Shown here: in pieces, positions 26,550-48,530 of the stretch
Position numbering within the stretch: the stretch's first letter is position 1
How the letters are laid out: the number at the start of each line of letters is the position of its first letter
Source of the DNA: Glandiceps talaboti
Lineage: Eukaryota; Hemichordata; Enteropneusta; Spengelidae
Direction of reading: 5' to 3'
Length of the DNA: 64,000 bases
Assembly (NCBI RefSeq): GCF_964340395.1
Contig: NC_135565.1
Location: 18,776,209-18,840,208, forward strand
Made by a program: the position numbers and the translations under genes
Notes under the pieces: model-generated
What the model saw: only the letters and a program-made list of their open reading frames with translations
Databases searched by the model: none
Told to the model about the DNA's origin: nothing

Positions 26550-26991
26550 CCTAATGAAATACCAAAGACATTGAAGATAAAAGTTACAAACAATATACAT
26601 TGTACATGACATGGTCGACATTGCCCAATGTTATGATATACGAATGTACAGCGACTACAACATAATAAACGCATTGACTTATCAGGCGATCTAGTTCTTT
26701 TCAACAACACTTCGCAGCACATACTGGTACGGGAGTAACCTCATGGACCTTTCTCTATACTAGTATATGAAAATAGTGTTCGTAGACTCCAAAGCTATGG
26801 TTTACTCCATGTTGTGATGGACTCGCACCATGTGTATTTATCGGCGAATTTTTAGCTGATTGAAGGGCATTTTACACAAAATACACAGTTAGACGGGTAT
26901 ATCAATATTTCTTAATTTTATTTATCTCTGTAAATATTTCTAATTTGGGCGGATGCCTTGGCGCAGCACCGATATTCAACTGCTTTCACAT

Positions 26992-27036
26992 ACCTGGTGG
27001 AACTAATATGGCGGCGCCTACGGAAAGAGAACGAAC
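26992..27036 (-). promoter_or_regulatory. RPS10: RPS10 5'TOP leader exon and YY1-like core element
   Basis: On the minus strand a pyrimidine tract CTCTTTCC begins near 27029, a TOP start site. GCCGCCATATTA follows, matching the YY1 consensus common just inside ribosomal-protein genes. The short non-coding exon ends at 26994 with donor CAG/GTATGT and would splice to the acceptor at 26550, one base before the ATG. TOP leaders place translation under mTOR/LARP1 control in animals. Confidence 0.75.
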
Positions 27037-27121
27037 TACGCATGCGCATAAATATATGACATTTTCCCCACAATTCCTTGAGCGATGCGCGATGTATGGA
27101 TGTATGGCAGTGTCATCAGTG

Positions 27122-27123
<2 letters not shown>

Positions 27124-27181
<58 letters not shown>

Positions 27182-27196
27182 ATGTATGTATGTATG

Positions 27197-27226
<30 letters not shown>
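27124..27226. repeat. (GT)n then (ATGT)n microsatellite
   Basis: About 28 GT units followed by about 11 ATGT units, just upstream of the RPS10 start, between RPS10 and the head-to-head PACSIN gene. Confidence 0.9.
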
Positions 27227-27227
<1 letters not shown>

Positions 27228-27229
27228 GC

Positions 27230-28648
27230 TTATGTATGTAAAATAGTAAAACAGTTACTCGGATAATACAATTCCTTATAACAAGTAAATCAAAGACGTT
27301 TTGAATAAAAATTCCTCCACAAGATGGTAAATAAAGACATCTAGCTACTATCACCACATCAGATTCTAATCAGACCGGTGTATCACTATCCACATGATCC
27401 AACGTGACCGATGTGTTATCAGTGTTCAAGACCTTGAAATTGTCCTCAACTTAAAATAGATTTATAAAATGAACAGAAATAGGTCAAAGTCAGATGTAGA
27501 TGGCGCTCATTTAAACTATACGATGGATGTTTGCAAATAGAGTTACTTGGAAGGATCCGATTCAAAACCAAAATTTCCTGATTTATTTTTTGACAGTTTG
27601 CGCAAGTATCCTCCTGATAGGACGGATAATGTTGTAGGAAGAATGGAAACAAACCAGCGACTATAGGCAAACAAACGAATTAACCCATGTTCCCCATGTA
27701 TGCGTGGAGAGTTCCAGTATATGTGATCAAATTTGTTGTGCATTTTTTCAAGTTGGGGGGGGGGAGGGGTGGAGTGTCTTCGAATTCGGGAAATACATAC
27801 ACATCAATACTGTAGAACAATGACAGTGTACATAAGCTCATCTGAATATGGGTATCGCAGTAATACATTCCCCCTCCCCCTCAACACTATCAAGAGAAAA
27901 AAGAGAGGCGAATTTTCTATGTCCACGTGAGTTCGCGTTTTACAGTTCCACTTTTATTTTGCCCATTTCCCTTGGTGTGATTGGTTGGTTATCATCAAAC
28001 AATAAACCACCCCCTGGGTAGGGGGTACCCCAAGGTTTTGACCAGAAATGAAGTGTAGGTATAGATTGGCCCCAGAACCTGAATATCTTTTGGGTTAATC
28101 ATATCATGTCATGATGGTGATATATGAATTAACATTATAAGGAATAGCAATAGCATATATTAAACGCGCGTGTGAATGCATTGATCACTGCATCGATTTT
28201 ATGTGTTTTAATGTTGTATTTTTTTCCGATAATCAGTCACAAGTTTAAAGTAGTGTTTTGCAATAGATTTTAAAATAAAGTACTTTGGTTGAATATTGAA
28301 ATGTTAGACGTTTGCGACCTTCTATGTTAACCTTGTGGAAGTAACAGTATATCTACAGCGACATGCTCACACAGACGTGACAGGAGAATGTCCGTTTCCG
28401 GATGATCTCAGAATCCTCATCATATCTCGTGTAATATCGCGAGACTTGCATGAATTGTTCTGCGAGTTTTTCACTGAACAATTACTTTCGTGTGGAACAT
28501 CCTTCGACAAGGATTGGCTGAATATAAGCGGTGACGACACACGGGTTTGATTTTTGAAATGGTTTTCAAAACGTCCTAGGTAAAACGGATTTATTTAGAA
28601 CGAATTGTGTCTTCAAATATTATTGTGTGATACGTTGAAGACTTCAGA
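27230..28648. promoter_or_regulatory. Head-to-head intergenic region between RPS10 and PACSIN-A
   Basis: About 1.6 kb separate the RPS10 start (minus) from the PACSIN-A ATG (plus). Contains a G-run at 27758-27770, an AT-rich stretch and, near the ATG, the PACSIN 5' UTR. No TATA box is obvious. Whether promoter elements are shared cannot be read from the sequence. Confidence 0.35.
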
Positions 28649-37269
<8,621 letters not shown>

Positions 37270-37473
37270 GGTTTCCAGGGTAACAGATTTTGATGGACGC
37301 ACTAAATGTTGACAGTGTCTCGACAAAAACCAATTTTTCGTCTAAATTTTATTGCACGTCTTTGGAATCCAAAGTTAAATATTAAGCTTATATATTATGA
37401 TAATTATGAATATCAATTTTCATGGGCCTAGACCACGTGATATTATTCCATGCCCGTTTTTTGTTTTATGAAC

Positions 37474-37479
37474 AATAAA
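37474..37479 (+). terminator. PACSIN: Polyadenylation signal of PACSIN-A
   Basis: Canonical AATAAA about 205 bases after the TGA at 37267-37269. Confidence 0.6.
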
Positions 37480-37730
37480 ATTACATAGCAAATAAATAAA
37501 TAAATAAATATATATATATATATATACAAGAGTTACTGAATGTTATGTATGAGTATTAATTTGCTTTCTTTAATTTTTTTAAAACGTAAAAGCAATTATT
37601 AGTTTTCTAGTAGTATATTATGTAAAACATTTAAGAAGTAATAAACTTGTCCCGATCTCTCTCACGATCGAAACTGATGGACGGTGTATTTGTACTTGTG
37701 AACATTTGTGATTCAATGAATAAATAAACA

Positions 37731-38173
37731 GAATGAATGAATGAATGAATGAATGAATGAATGAATGAATGAGTGAGTGAGTGAGTGAGTGAGTGAGTGA
37801 GTGAGTGAGTGAGTGAGTGAGTGATCAAGTCCTGCTTGCATACGGAGTAAGTCGTCCGTACCTTGAGCGAAACCATCTGCACTGAGCAGGACGAGATCAT
37901 CAATGAATGAATGAATGAATGCGATATATGAATGAATGAATGAATGAATGAATGAATGAATGAATGAATGAATGAATGAATGAATGAATGAATGAATGCG
38001 ATACATGAATGAATGCGATATGTGAATGAATGAATGAATGAATGAATGCGATCTATGAATTATGAAGGAAGGAATGAATGAATGAATGAATGAATGAATG
38101 AATGAATGAATGCGATATATGAATGATGAATGAATGAATGAATGAATGAATGAATGAATGAATGGATGGATGG
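37731..38173. repeat. (TGAA)n/(GTGA)n array with higher-order interruptions
   Basis: Tetranucleotide TGAA with a GAGT block (37771-37823). A unique insertion follows at 37824-37900, then TGAA blocks separated by gcgata.atgaa words at about 37920, 38000 and 38110, suggesting unequal exchange. Confidence 0.9.
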
Positions 38174-38712
38174 ATGATGAATAAGTTTGATTTAGTCTGA
38201 TAAAGCTGAACAACACGACGTCATTACAGTCTATACCGTACCCTCCCCTGTTGAAATATTTCAAAAATATGGGTTAAAATGCTATCAGACATGACAGAGA
38301 CACTCGTCCCAGGATCAATAGTAAAGACTCTATCTCACCATTGTCACTATAGAACGTTTTCTATCGGGGTGTGAGTTATAAACACCTACTCAGAAACAAA
38401 AAAATTATATGAGCGTCTCTAGTTACTGGCCAGGTTTTCGTATATATCATTGCAGGTCAGACGCTTAGCGTCAGATTTGAGCGTTGGCGGCGCTGCAGAT
38501 AATATATGAGTTGTTTTCTGAGTGTAAGCGCAAGCGCCGACTGAGAGGAAGAAACTTGCAGATATTTATCTACCTACCCCTAGAGCTACCTGCCTGTATG
38601 TCTGTCTGTCTGCCATCATCATGTACTTTACATGTACATGTATAAAGTTCACAAATAAAATACATCGATGCAAGTAAATAAACCATTTTGCTAAACTGTA
38701 CCTACTACAAAC

Positions 38713-38832
38713 CACAGGGGCGTGTATTATTGCTCTTTCCCTATACAGGTAGGAATATATATTCAAAAGGTTGTGGTATTTAGTCTGTAGACCTGGAAAA
38801 CAACAATCTATGCAATATTACACGCCCCTGTG
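38713..38832. mobile_element. 120-bp MITE
   Basis: cacaggggcgtgta..attgc at the left pairs with gcaat.ttacacgcccctgtg at the right, about 20 bases with one mismatch. It lies in the PACSIN-A to PACSIN-B intergenic region. Confidence 0.7.
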
Positions 38833-39370
38833 ATGCGGACTCCAATGTACTACTACTTGCAGGGATACGCATACGTCCCTGGTACTAGTTTATACAAACA
38901 ACATCCCGGGTAGATCTCTGTCCGATCCAGGATGTAATGGCAAATAATACGAGAAAGCTAGCTCTTGTTTACAAATTTCACCCTTTCTCTGTTGACTTCT
39001 CTCATATACGGTTTCGCAATCGTGCCACGGGTCCTCAGAGTTCACAAATAAAACATTACTACTATTACTAGTTCCTTTTCCTTTGACGCGGAAGTAAAAG
39101 GATAAACGCGGAAGAAAATTATTGTTGTTGTGCTTCAGAAAATCCCCACAAACGAAAGTTTTGATTGGATTCTTGACAGGCGTAGTTTTTCGCGTGTTCG
39201 TTCATTTGACTATGACCATGACATTGGAGTAAAATGGTTACAATGGTGGAATTTTAAATGATCAAAGAAATACCATATACAGAAGAATTAACTTGTGGTA
39301 TATTATGTTTTAACAAAAAACTGTGGCTCAGTTTTTTAAAATATTTATGCAGAGCGGTTCATGAATGAAA
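38833..39370. other. Intergenic upstream of PACSIN-B, no gene seen
   Basis: Mixed sequence with somewhat more CpG than elsewhere. No open frame with splice context. Confidence 0.35.
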
Positions 39371-39543
39371 GACCAATCAGATGTCCTGTTGTATGATCTC
39401 AAACAAGATATGCTAATTTAGGCCACGACCCCACCCTGACCGCCATATTGCTCATCGTTGAGTTCCGGTGTGAGACGACAACACAATAGTTTAACAAAAA
39501 ATCACTCTAACGGACAGGGAGCGGTAGAAGAAAAACTTTCAAG
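39371..39543 (+). promoter_or_regulatory. PACSIN: Probable promoter and non-coding first exon of PACSIN-B
   Basis: CCAAT box in gaccaatcag (about 39370), then a CpG-rich block with a YY1-like ccgccatattg at 39440-39450, and a strong donor caag/gtaagt with the exon ending 39543. No ATG-initiated frame runs through it. The next good acceptor followed by coding sequence on this strand is 62843, the first coding exon of PACSIN-B. The link between them is inference; a transcript read across 39543/62843 would prove it. Confidence 0.5.
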
Positions 39544-41020
39544 GTAAGTTCCTAGTATACCTTCGCTAATATGTTCAGCATTTTTCGATAGAATTGAAAA
39601 GTACGGTAAATTTGCTTGCGTAACGGCAACTCAAAACTTGGGTCTACCGTTGCGTACGTACTGAAGTTATGGTACGTTAGGTTTACTTCCACTACTGTTC
39701 ACATGCTTGAACAGTGATTCAAAATTCTTTGGGCTGTCGACGGAAAATTATCAACTCTTGCAGTGGTTATAGTCAGGGTGAATATTGTTAATCACATCAG
39801 AGCATAGATTTGTTCAAATTGGAGTGTTTTGTTGGAGCAGGGAGTCGTTTATAAGGTCATTATCACGGTTATGGCACTGAAAAGGGGGTGGTGTCAAGCT
39901 TGGAAATGAAGTATTATCACCTGATTTTACAGGCCGACTACTTTGATGTTTTACTTTTAGTAGGTGATAAATAGAATTCATGTATTCACGATTTCAAGTC
40001 AGTCATGAACATTTTAGAAGGATAAACACGTAGCGTTTGTGACGAGGACATTGTAATGGTTTTGACAAGTTGCGGGTACCATACCGTTTTACGTTCGTTC
40101 GTTCTCAGTAGTAGTGTTTTCCATGTGTTGGTGTTAGTCATCGACGCAACGAAATCGATAGCGATGCCAACTCGTACACTTCAAGTTCTACGTTTGTGAG
40201 TTGGTTGTGAACTTGTGAACGATCTTTGAGAATGTGTCAAAATTTAAGCCAATTTGCATACAACAGGCTCCAGTTAATACAGGTGTATTGTTTACTTACC
40301 CGCCTTGTGTATTTATATTTATATGTTTACTTATGATCAACAATCTGTATATCCACCACCCCTGTTTTCAACTCCTTCTGGTATTGCAGACTAAACTTCT
40401 GGTGCAATAAACCAAACTATATCATGTACAGAACCCCTAAACACAGAGGGATCCACAACAGTTCTGGACTGAGACACTAGAGATCTTCAATGCTGTCAGT
40501 CCATCAGAGTTAGATACACAGTTGTGTAAGGTTCCTTACACCATAACTTTTTAGAGTATCACTCAAATATTCTGCTTCAATTGTTGACTAATACATTGGC
40601 CAAGAAAGAATTTCAAAGTCTTTTCAAACAGTTGTGATTATGGAAATCATCAGCACAACACCTGAGTTCTAGAGAAACCCGTTTTGAGAATGATATATTT
40701 TCCAATAATTTGGAAAAGTAGTAAACTAAGAAAAGTACTGATTCTTTGCTTCTGTCTTGATGCTAAAGGTGACAGGTCAATTCATTGATATCTAAATATT
40801 GTTATGTAAAAGGAATGTCAGATTTGATTTGAATGAGAAATCTAAAATCATAGGAAAACTTCTGGACAAATGTCTGTACTCTGTGTATAAGAATAAAATA
40901 AGTATGTTAGTTAGTCAGGTATAAACTTGGCAAAATAAGTCTTAAATTATGACATGCAGAAAAAAAATATTGAGACGAAAATGCATAAATGTGTTTTGCT
41001 TATCACGGCTCAAAATTAGC

Positions 41021-41400
41021 AGTAGTCCCAAGGCACATAGACATCTAAACATTGTATCTAGAGTACCCTGTTAGCAGTAGTCCAGGACACATAGACTACT
41101 AAACATTGTATCTAGACTACCAAGTTAGTAGTCCAGGGCACAGAAACTACTAAACATTGTATCTAGATTATCAAATTAGCAGTAGTCCAGGGGACATAGA
41201 CTATTAAACATTGTATATAGACTACCAAATTAGCAGTAGTCCAGGGCACAGAAACTCTACTAAACATTGTGTCTAGACCATCAAATTTATAAGGTGGTAG
41301 TTGAGAAATGAATAGAAATTTGTAACTGAAACAGTTCAGATGTCTATCATGACTACCAAATATTGAACTTAAATGTGAGCCAGTCAAGTTCTTGTACTAT
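41021..41400 (+). mobile_element. 'attagcagtagtccagg' family with internal tandem expansion
   Basis: Opens ggctcaaaattagcagtagt. About five tandem units of about 55-60 bases follow (agtagtccagg, cacatagactac, taaacattgtatctagac, taccaaattagc), then a unique tail (tttataaggtggtag ... aatttgtaactgaaa) ending near aatgtgagcc. Other copies: 46310-46640, 55830-55990, 62283-62555 (inverted) and 63880-64000. Confidence 0.65.
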
Positions 41401-42594
41401 AGATAATGGGCTGGGGCAGGATTAGGGATATGTGTACATTTGTAGGCATGTGAAGCAGTGCATGGTATACGTGGTGCAATGTCAACCATGGATTTGTTCA
41501 CAAATAACAATAATCCGTTTTTCAATATTCTATCAATGCACCTTTTGTGTAAAAGCAGGAAGTAGAGATCTTCTAATTTTACTCTGGCTTTTAATAGATT
41601 TGATCTGTGGATTAAATTAACGTAGTGTTTGCATGATACTCCACAACCATATTGAAGTCGTTCATAGCAGTCAGGATTTTAAGTGCTACATGCAAATTAA
41701 TGTGACTATATAATGGGTTTTGGAGATTGCATGTGAGAAAAAAAGAGGAAATTTGTGAATCCTGAGTTTCTACCTGAGTAAGAAAATACTATCACCTTGT
41801 TGATTTTATTTTATAAAGTTATTTCATTGCAAATTTTCCCGCAAATTCAAAATGTGAAATTTGCAAAGTAGTGTTTATCACTTCAAAAAATAGTTTGGTA
41901 ATTTTGAATTTAATATTCAAAAATGTGAGTATGTCGGTATTTCACTTAACCATTGTATTATACAATGTTATAAAATCATTTGCCCTACTTCACATTATGG
42001 ACATAAATAAGGAATGCACTTGTGGTAAGAAAAAATAAATTGAAAACTCCACTTTTATACATGAATACACAGCAACATACGTTAAACATCTAGTTGATTT
42101 TGAAATACAATTCTTCCAGAGAGATGTACATGTAAATGTGCAAAATTTTGTCGCTTACAAAACTATTTTTATGGTTTCAGATTTAGTAGACATTTTCATT
42201 TTATCTTGTCAATATATAACAACATTGCAAAATAAGGTGCCCTATATTACAAATGGAATGTACTTTATTGATCGTTACTGTCAATATCCCCATACATTTG
42301 GGTACATGAATTCAAGCTGAACATTGTAAACTGTAAACAACTTAAGTTTTTGACAGCACCATGCAAACCAAAGGATCTCACACTTCCTATAATAATGAAA
42401 ATAACTTGGACAATAGGAAACAATTAGATACTTGTAACAAGAAAGGAATTCATGGACAACAGTGGATAAATTGAGGTCAAATGATAAAAAGTTATTCAAG
42501 GTGTGGTAAAGGTCAAGGTTAGCTGATGAAATTTGACCCTAAATACCTGTGTTACACACAGTGTGTTGTCAAAGAACAAGATTTGTTGGTCACA

Positions 42595-42720
42595 TTGATA
42601 AGGGTTTCTTTGTGAATCACCCCACTTAGTAAGATTTACATGTAGGGGAATACCATAATTTGGTCTGTTGTTACACAAGCAGTATGTTTACGTCATTGAC
42701 ACATCAAACTGAATTAGAAG
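42595..42720 (+). repeat. Diverged copy of the element duplicated at 63313
   Basis: gtgaatcaccccacttagtaag, aggggaataccataatttgg and acatcaaactgaattagaagg match the order of words in the 96-bp units at 63313-63505. Confidence 0.4.
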
Positions 42721-43928
42721 GCTGCATCATTGTTGTCTAATATTTCTGATGTACGTCATTATGTTAAAATGATAAAGAATTTATTTTCTTGTGAGACAAC
42801 ATACAAAAATGTACATGTACATCACAAAAATATTGCGGGGTGGGGTGGGGGGAGGAGGTGGGGAGCAACTAGAAAATGTACCCACATCAGTCATTTTGTA
42901 TGAGCATGGCACTTCTGTTTAGTGTATACATGTACATTGATTTTGTTTGAAGATAATCTTAAGATTTCTTTCATTCGAAGCCAAGGATAGCATGTAGATT
43001 GTAATAGCTGTATGTCAGTATGTCAGCTGTGTCAAATGGCTTCAAGGGCACATAGCATGCAAATAACTGAGTGTACTATCTAACCATCATCACAGAAGTG
43101 AACCATATATTACATTGTATAGCAAACACAAAGTATGCCCTGCAGATACAGTTCTGATAGGAAACAGGAATTGTTGACTTTCTTGCATAATGTGCTGACA
43201 CAATCATTGAAATGTTGGGAGACTGACATATAGCATTAGCCTTTCTACTGGGTAGCCTATCAACGTGGCTGCCTTGAAAACACCCTTTGCCAGAACTGTC
43301 AAGCCAGTGCATGTATGTCAAGTCAGGTAGGCAAGTCTCTTGGCCAGTCTACTGGCTAAATCTGTGACTCCAGACTGTTGAGACTATCTGTGGCTTTGAA
43401 TGTCTAAGATTTCTCTCTTCACAAGAGATTCAAAGCTATGGATGGCTTCTAGACTAGTGACTCCATTTATACACTTGTTCACTAATTCCAACCTGTAGAG
43501 TCATGCATTGTTGCGTACACTGTGACTATGGGAGGAATGTTAAAACTAAACTGGTAATGTACATGTATTAAAATTCATGTGTAGTCAACTGTCGTGATGT
43601 CATGCCTTATCCTTTGCTCAGTGAACAGTATTATTTTGATTTATTTTGTATTATACTGGTATGTGTATATTTGGCACATCTCGTAACATTTCCATTGTAG
43701 TTTGATACATGGATAGTTAACCCATAGTCTACATTGTCTCTGTGTCTATAGATATAGTTATATGTAGTGTGTATATCTGATTTTTCTTTGAATCATACAT
43801 TTGAATATAATCCAGAGTTGGCTGCCTGTCTGGCTTGATGCTGTTCATGTGTATGTATGTAGGCATGTACACACATATACATGTACATATAAAATTTAAA
43901 ATACATACATTCTACATAAAATACATAA

Positions 43929-43930
<2 letters not shown>

Positions 43931-43973
<43 letters not shown>

Positions 43974-44095
43974 GATACACATACATACACCCGCATGCAT
44001 GCACTCACACACATACACAAATTATGCATACATGTACGTACACACAGATGAAGTCTGAGCTTGCGTGTATATTTGTATGCATGCATGCATGCATG

Positions 44096-44131
<36 letters not shown>

Positions 44132-44132
44132 C
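43931..44132. repeat. (CA)n and (TG)n microsatellites
   Basis: CA run at 43931-43970 and a TGCA then TG run at 44080-44130, forming an approximate inverted pair. Confidence 0.85.
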
Positions 44133-45644
44133 ATTCTATATACCTATGCAAATGTAGTTTGTTTAATATAGTTTCTATTTGAAGGCTATGGTTATGTGTA
44201 TATAGTACAACAAAATACAGTGGCTGTGTACTTTTCTTATGTAATCACTGTCATTTTAATACCTTACCTAGGTAGACACACATATCAAGGTACAGTCCTA
44301 TTAATAACCAGTAACTGTGGGGCTTTGCTTACTTAAGGTGTAGCCACTATCATATTGTATCAAACATTGACACACACACAAATCAGCTGATCTACTTCAG
44401 TAGTTATAACTGCATTATTGTGAGAGCATTCCATCATAAATATGGTTTATTCAGTACTTAGACCATTGGCCTTGAGTACAAGTGTGTAAAGATACAGAGC
44501 AGAACACTACAAGAAGTACAGATGATAAATAAACATTTTAAGTAAAAAAAAATACAAATCAGTGTGGTATTGACTTAGTAAGTGTGTCAAAGATGGTATA
44601 CTGTTCATTATTGATGCTATCAATGGCATGTGAACACACCTACATGTACTTGCACTTGTATCTTGCCTTATCCTTATTAAAGAGTATTAATTTGAAATGT
44701 TGGATTGCATGTATTGAGCAAGACTGTTTCACTAGTTCCTTAGGCACTTACAATGTACATGTGCATGTTTATATAGTGCCTGACTAAACTTCAATCACCT
44801 TTACTCTACCAAGAATTCACAATTCTGTACTAGTAAACTACTAGTAGTATAACCTGTAAAATTGCAAGTCCCCAGTGCAAGTAATCTGTGATAAATATGT
44901 AATAATGCCTGTTATTACATTTTCTTACATCTGTACATCGTTTTTTAATTCTTCTTACAAAGTTGTGTGAAGCGCTTTGAGATGTTTTGTTTTACATGTA
45001 AAGCGTTTTTAAAGAAATAAATATTATTATTATTATTATTATAATATTACAGTACCTACTGGTGTTTTGGAAATGTCACAGAATTGATATGACATGAAAA
45101 TATGACTACAACCAAAATGTATTTTCAACTTTACTGTAGATACGATTGACTGCTGACTAGTTCATCACGTTGTTATTGTGTGATGTTGCATCTGTTAGTC
45201 TAGAAGTTATTCGTGGCTTCAAATCTCTTCTCACAGTGAAGAGAGATCTTAAGATTCGAACCACAGAGAGCATTGTGCATGTGTCTGTTAGATTTGTGAT
45301 ATGCCAAGTTGATCTATTTATAGAATAATTTATGCACGGATTATATAAATAGATTGGGTTAACTTAATTAGTCAATGCAATCACTCCAATATTTAAACCA
45401 AGGTACAAATAATTGTCTTGCAAATCAGAAAATGAGATAAAGTAGATAATCAATGAGCATGTAAGATAAGACAGTATAGGGAAACATATCAAATGAAAAT
45501 ATAAGTATATTTAATACTGTAACATTATCATGTACACATTGTACACATATCAACAAATGTATGACATTATGGATTTACTGACTCTGAGGTCAATAAACTT
45601 TTTAAAAAATTTCATGGTTTAAAACTTTCTTTGACAATCATGAC

Positions 45645-46015
45645 CAGCACCTCAAAAATTGATAATACCATGCACGAGCCAAGTTCAACAAAAATATGGA
45701 AAATATATACTCTGGTCGTTCTACTTCACGACAATGTGTGTCTGTGTCATGACAGCATGTGTCTATGTCACTGGTTCTACTGTGTTTGAAATATGAGTCA
45801 AAACGTTCAGAATTGCCATTACTTTCCCCGATATTTCTTTGATATTACTGGCGCAGTTATAATTATACTATTCTCCAATATTTTTCTTCATTCTGCTGGA
45901 AAATAGTCATGACCTAAGTAAAGGTTGTCACTACGAGTCACTACAAAGGCCCCTTAGATCACTTGTACAATTGTATTTTCCTTGGTTAAACGAAGAAAAA
46001 AATTGGGGAATAACA
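45645..46015 (-). mobile_element. Inverted copy of the 'cctaaggggtcttgtcac' family
   Basis: Read on the minus strand it has the order of the copies at 23540 and 58606: head with cttagg...cc and tagtgac, then the tail with aatataattat, aaagtaatggcaattctgaa and a terminal ccatattttt. About 370 bases. Confidence 0.65.
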
Positions 46016-46309
46016 TCTTAATATTTTGTAGATGTTATTAACTTTATTCATGCTTTCTGTCTGTTTTTAGTAATAACCAAGCAAAAAATTTCATACAGAT
46101 ATATATCTACTGTACATTTGTATATGTAACATGTAAATATGTGTTAGGCATATTATATATAAAAAAAGGAATGTCACAACATACAAAACTGTGGAACACT
46201 GCATATTTTATTATATAATAATTAATATTCAATATTATACATTATTAGGTATTAGGATATGCAGCCACTGGGTTACAGTAGGTACTATTCCCATGTAATT
46301 TTACGGTTT

Positions 46310-46630
46310 GTTCCAGGTTCCAAAATTAGCAGTACCGGCAGTACAGGATACATAGACTACTAAACATTGTATCTAGACTACCAAATTAGCAGTAGTCCAG
46401 GACACATAGACTACTAAACATTGTATCTGGACAACCAAGTTAGCTGTAGTCCAGGGCCATCACATACAAACATGTATAGATGACTAAACAGTGTATCTAG
46501 ACAACCAAGTTAGCTGTAGTCCAGGGCACATAGCCTACTGAACATTATATCTAGACTACCAAATTAGTACTGTAGTAGTCCAGGACACAAAAAATATTGT
46601 ATCTAGACTATAAAATTGATGTGGTAGTCT
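46310..46630 (+). mobile_element. 'attagcagtagtccagg' family, second copy
   Basis: Starts ggttccaaaattagcagtac, then four or five tandem units with actaaacattgtatctagac and gtagtccaggacacatag. The tail is replaced by the 25-bp minisatellite below. Confidence 0.6.
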
Positions 46631-46848
46631 GCAACCACCATGCAAAGTCAGTCTTGCAGCCAGTCAGTCTTGCAACCACCATGCAAAGAGTCAGTCTTGC
46701 AACCACCATGCAAAGAGTCAATCTTGCAACCACCATGCAAAGTCAGTCTTGCAACCACCATGCAAAGTCAGTCTTGCAACCACCATGCAAAGTCAGTCTT
46801 GCAACCACCATGCAAAGTCAGTCTTGCAACCACCATGCAAAGTGTCAT
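46630..46848. repeat. 25-bp minisatellite, about eight copies
   Basis: Unit caaccaccatgcaaagtcag then tcttg; two units carry an extra ag. Copies are nearly identical. Gln-Ser-Cys-Asn-His-like readings are repeat translation. Confidence 0.9.
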
Positions 46849-47989
46849 ATCTGAAATATAGGACTACAACACTAGAGAATGACAACGTTAGAATATTTCT
46901 AATTTCCAATACATGAATTCTCAAAATAAAAAATCATTATCTGCTGAATGAACATTTGTATATAATTAATTGAATCTATATTATTGATTTATAAAACTAA
47001 ATCATAGTTGGGATTTATTCTGTGCAATTCACGTACATATATTGTTGTAAATAATATTCAGTAAAGAACATTCATATAGTAAAAGATATTAATATTATCT
47101 GCTTCTGATATGGTTCATAAATCATATTTGTAATGAATATATTATTTTGTAACTGAATATGATGTATATACACTATAAACTGGTATTTATTGAGCTGATA
47201 ACAGATTGAATGTAGATTCATAGTAAAAGTGTCCATGACCAGTCTGAAGAAAAAAAGTGACATTTCCTGCTATCAATATGTGTGTGACATCTGTTTTCAT
47301 TTATGGATTATGTCTAATAATAATGATCCAAGATTTAAAATATTGAATACAGCGTAGTAAAGTTTGATCATGCAGTGTGTGTTTTGATGGAGAAGTGATA
47401 TGCTATTGTACTGTATATAGATAAAAACATATATATGTGATGCTGAAAAATAATGAAATGTGGAATATGTCATTATAGGTGTATGAATAGTAAAGTCTGT
47501 CCTTGTTAATCCTGATAAAGAAATCACACATATTTGACAGTTTATGATCAAGATTTCATTGCTAAGAAAATGATGAATATACAAACAAGAAATCTGTTTT
47601 TGGTATGGGATAATGGGTATGGTGGAGAATCTGTTATCTAGATAGTTTATGATCAAGATTTCATTGTGTAAAAGATAATTAAAACACGTGTGTTGTTGAT
47701 CTGTATAAATTGATAGTCTGACATTTGGAAATTATGAATAATAATCAAAGTTAGTGTTGTATTGTAAAATTATCCTTAAAGTTGCAGCACACAGTGACAC
47801 ATACAAGATACAACACTTGTGTAAATTCATCTATGTTATTACATGTATGGAGCCCTTCCCTTCATATCAGGTTTTATTGGATTGAACTATCCTTGGACAG
47901 TGAGGACCTTGGTTGTCCTACCAAAGGGTATCATTTTACAGTTGGATGAATAATAGTTATGGCCTTGTTGATCACCTAAAGTGATGCAT

Positions 47990-48530
47990 TATAAAACTAC
48001 ATGTACATGTATTACATGTATTACATGTATATATCTGATATGAAGTCATCAGTAGATCCCTGACAGTTACATGTACTGTACATGTGAGGGTGAGCTACAC
48101 GTAAAAGTGACAGATAGAGTTGATATTTCTGGCCTTAGTGATATCACTGTATTATTGATTGTATACTCAAAAGTGATACTTACACATTATAAAACTATTA
48201 CATGTACATATCTGATATGTCATCAGCAGATCATTGGCAGTGTACAGTTACTGTACACGTGAGCTAAAAGTGACAGATACAAAATGTAGATGATATTTCT
48301 GGCCTTGGTGATAATACTGTATTATCGATTGTATACTCAAAAGTGATACTTACACATTATAAAACTATTACATGTACATATCTGATATTAAGTCATCAGC
48401 AGATCATTGGCAGTGTACAGTTACTGTACACATGAGCTAAAAGTGACAGATACAAAAATGTAGTTGATATATCTGGCCTTGGTGATCATACTTTATAATA
48501 CTCTAAGTAATATGTTGTAAAACCGTTTAA
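47990..48530. repeat. 172-bp tandem repeat, three copies
   Basis: Copies start aaaactattacatgtac near 47993, 48189 and 48361. Shared words: gtcatcagcagatcattgg, agtgtacagttactgtac, gagctaaaagtgacagatac, ttctggccttggtgat. Weaker related words continue to about 49600 (gatggactgattttagacat; acctgcaatgtcacatct). Confidence 0.85.

Noticed and set aside
28335-28550. 71-codon frame upstream of PACSIN-A as an extended N-terminus or separate gene
   Set aside because: It starts at GTG, ends before the PACSIN ATG in a different frame, and has no family resemblance; at most an upstream frame in the 5' UTR.
37631-38264. His-Ser-Phe-Ile repeat protein of 183 codons on the minus strand
   Set aside because: TGAA array; no splice context and no non-repeat domain.
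46597-46861. Gln-Ser-Cys-Asn-His-His-Ala-Lys repeat frames
   Set aside because: Direct translation of the 25-bp minisatellite.
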